Below, one piece after another: positions 6,373 through 6,878 of a stretch of 6,878 nucleotides of DNA (positions are counted from its first letter, which is position 1; each line of letters starts with the position of its first letter). The DNA comes from JBGPIK01 sp041484845. GTDB taxonomy: Bacteria; Desulfobacterota; Binatia; UBA9968. The stretch spans positions 1-6,878 of the forward strand of contig JBGPIK010000370.1 in the NCBI GenBank assembly GCA_041484845.1. The letters run 5' to 3'. The notes under the pieces were generated by a model, which worked only from the letters and a program-made list of their open reading frames with translations, was not told where the DNA came from and did not search any database. A program made the translations under genes and the position numbers.

Positions 6373-6878
6373 ATGACCGGAAGCGCCCTCCTTGCTTGGC
6401 TGGTCCACCTCTACACCGCTTGCGGCGCCGTAATCGCTTTTGCCTGCATTCTCCGCATTGAACAAAACGATTTCCAAAATCTGTTCTGGCTCATGTCGCT
6501 GGCTGTGGTTATTGACGCTAGCGACGGAACCTTAGCCCGTGCCGTCCGGGTTAAAAAACAGATTCCTTGGTTTGACGGTGACCGTTTAGAAGCCACGATC
6601 GATTATGCCAATTACGTCATCGTTCCTTGTTTGTTCTTGTTTCGAGCGCATCTGCTGCCGGAGCAAGATGCCTTCTGGATCGCAGCCCTGCCATTGATCG
6701 CCAGTGCCTATGGTTTTTGCCAGCACGAGGCCAAGACGGCTGATCATTTTTTTCTCGGCTTCCCTTCCTACTGGAATCTCGTCGCGTTTTACCTCTATGT
6801 ACTGCAGACGCCACGTTGGATGAACGGCTTTGCGATTATTGTACTTTCGCTCCTGGTGTTTGTTCCGATCAAATATAT
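6373..6878 (+). CDS. CDP-alcohol phosphatidyltransferase, phosphatidylcholine synthase-like (partial, right edge)
   Basis: The first 168 residues of an integral membrane enzyme are visible; the frame is open to the window end. The CDP-alcohol phosphatidyltransferase motif reads D48-x-x-D51-G-x-x-A55-R56, then G69, E73 and D77. The third metal-binding Asp is thus Glu. The longer spacing between AR and G, the VKKQIPWFDG segment and the later FFLGFPSYWN (126-135) are typical of bacterial phosphatidylcholine synthases, which join CDP-diacylglycerol and choline to give phosphatidylcholine and CMP. Hydrophobic membrane segments are seen at about 5-27, 37-47, 80-92 and 101-115. An in-frame TGA directly precedes the ATG, which fixes it as the first possible start, but the Shine-Dalgarno is weak (GGGTGA). 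Translation may be coupled to the GST stop 8 bases upstream. Choline specificity is inferred, and a related head-group transferase is possible. Confidence 0.85.
   Translation, partial: MTGSALLAWLVHLYTACGAVIAFACILRIEQNDFQNLFWLMSLAVVIDASDGTLARAVRVKKQIPWFDGDRLEATIDYANYVIVPCLFLFRAHLLPEQDAFWIAALPLIASAYGFCQHEAKTADHFFLGFPSYWNLVAFYLYVLQTPRWMNGFAIIVLSLLVFVPIKY

Noticed and set aside
1..6878. CRISPR arrays, tRNA or rRNA genes, insertion sequences
   Set aside because: No regularly spaced repeats, cloverleaf, rRNA core or transposase seen on either strand.

Overview
The window is bacterial chromosomal or metagenomic DNA with densely packed genes, good Shine-Dalgarno sites and moderate GC content by eye. 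Four traits narrow the host without naming it: Tat- and Sec-exported hydrolases, a phosphatidylcholine-synthase-like membrane enzyme, a glutathione S-transferase, and apparent use of selenocysteine. Together they suggest a Gram-negative environmental bacterium, perhaps from a proteobacterial, Desulfobacterota-like or related uncultured soil or sediment lineage. The taxon is inference only.

Layout from left to right. A short-chain dehydrogenase/reductase lies on the + strand (64-765). A convergent intergenic gap follows, holding an imperfect palindrome (826-857). Next comes a tightly spaced four-gene cluster on the - strand (3573 down to 873). In transcription order it encodes a 77-residue glutaredoxin/NrdH-like protein whose first redox cysteine codon is TGA, a Sec-exported isochorismatase-fold protein whose nucleophile cysteine position is alanine, and two tandem Tat-exported dienelactone hydrolase (DLH) paralogues. 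Gaps inside the cluster are 24, 13 and 9 bases, so it is probably one operon. A divergent spacer (3574-3778) separates it from a + strand M28 metallopeptidase with PA-like and PDZ domains (3779-5641). The + strand then continues with a glutathione S-transferase (5759-6364) and, 8 bases later, a CDP-alcohol phosphatidyltransferase of the phosphatidylcholine synthase type that runs off the right edge (6373-6878).

The standout is the small gene at 3340-3573, which ordinary ORF calling misses because of its in-frame TGA. Reading TGA as selenocysteine (U) gives a complete glutaredoxin-like protein with a UGPC active site, a cis-proline TPV motif and a GFD motif. A 7-bp hairpin with a 5-nt AGUUC loop begins 15 nt after the TGA, which fits the general geometry of a bacterial SECIS element. 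This points to a selenoprotein heading an operon of exported hydrolases. The pairing is unusual because the redox protein has no export signal while its three neighbours do. No shared substrate can be read from the sequence.
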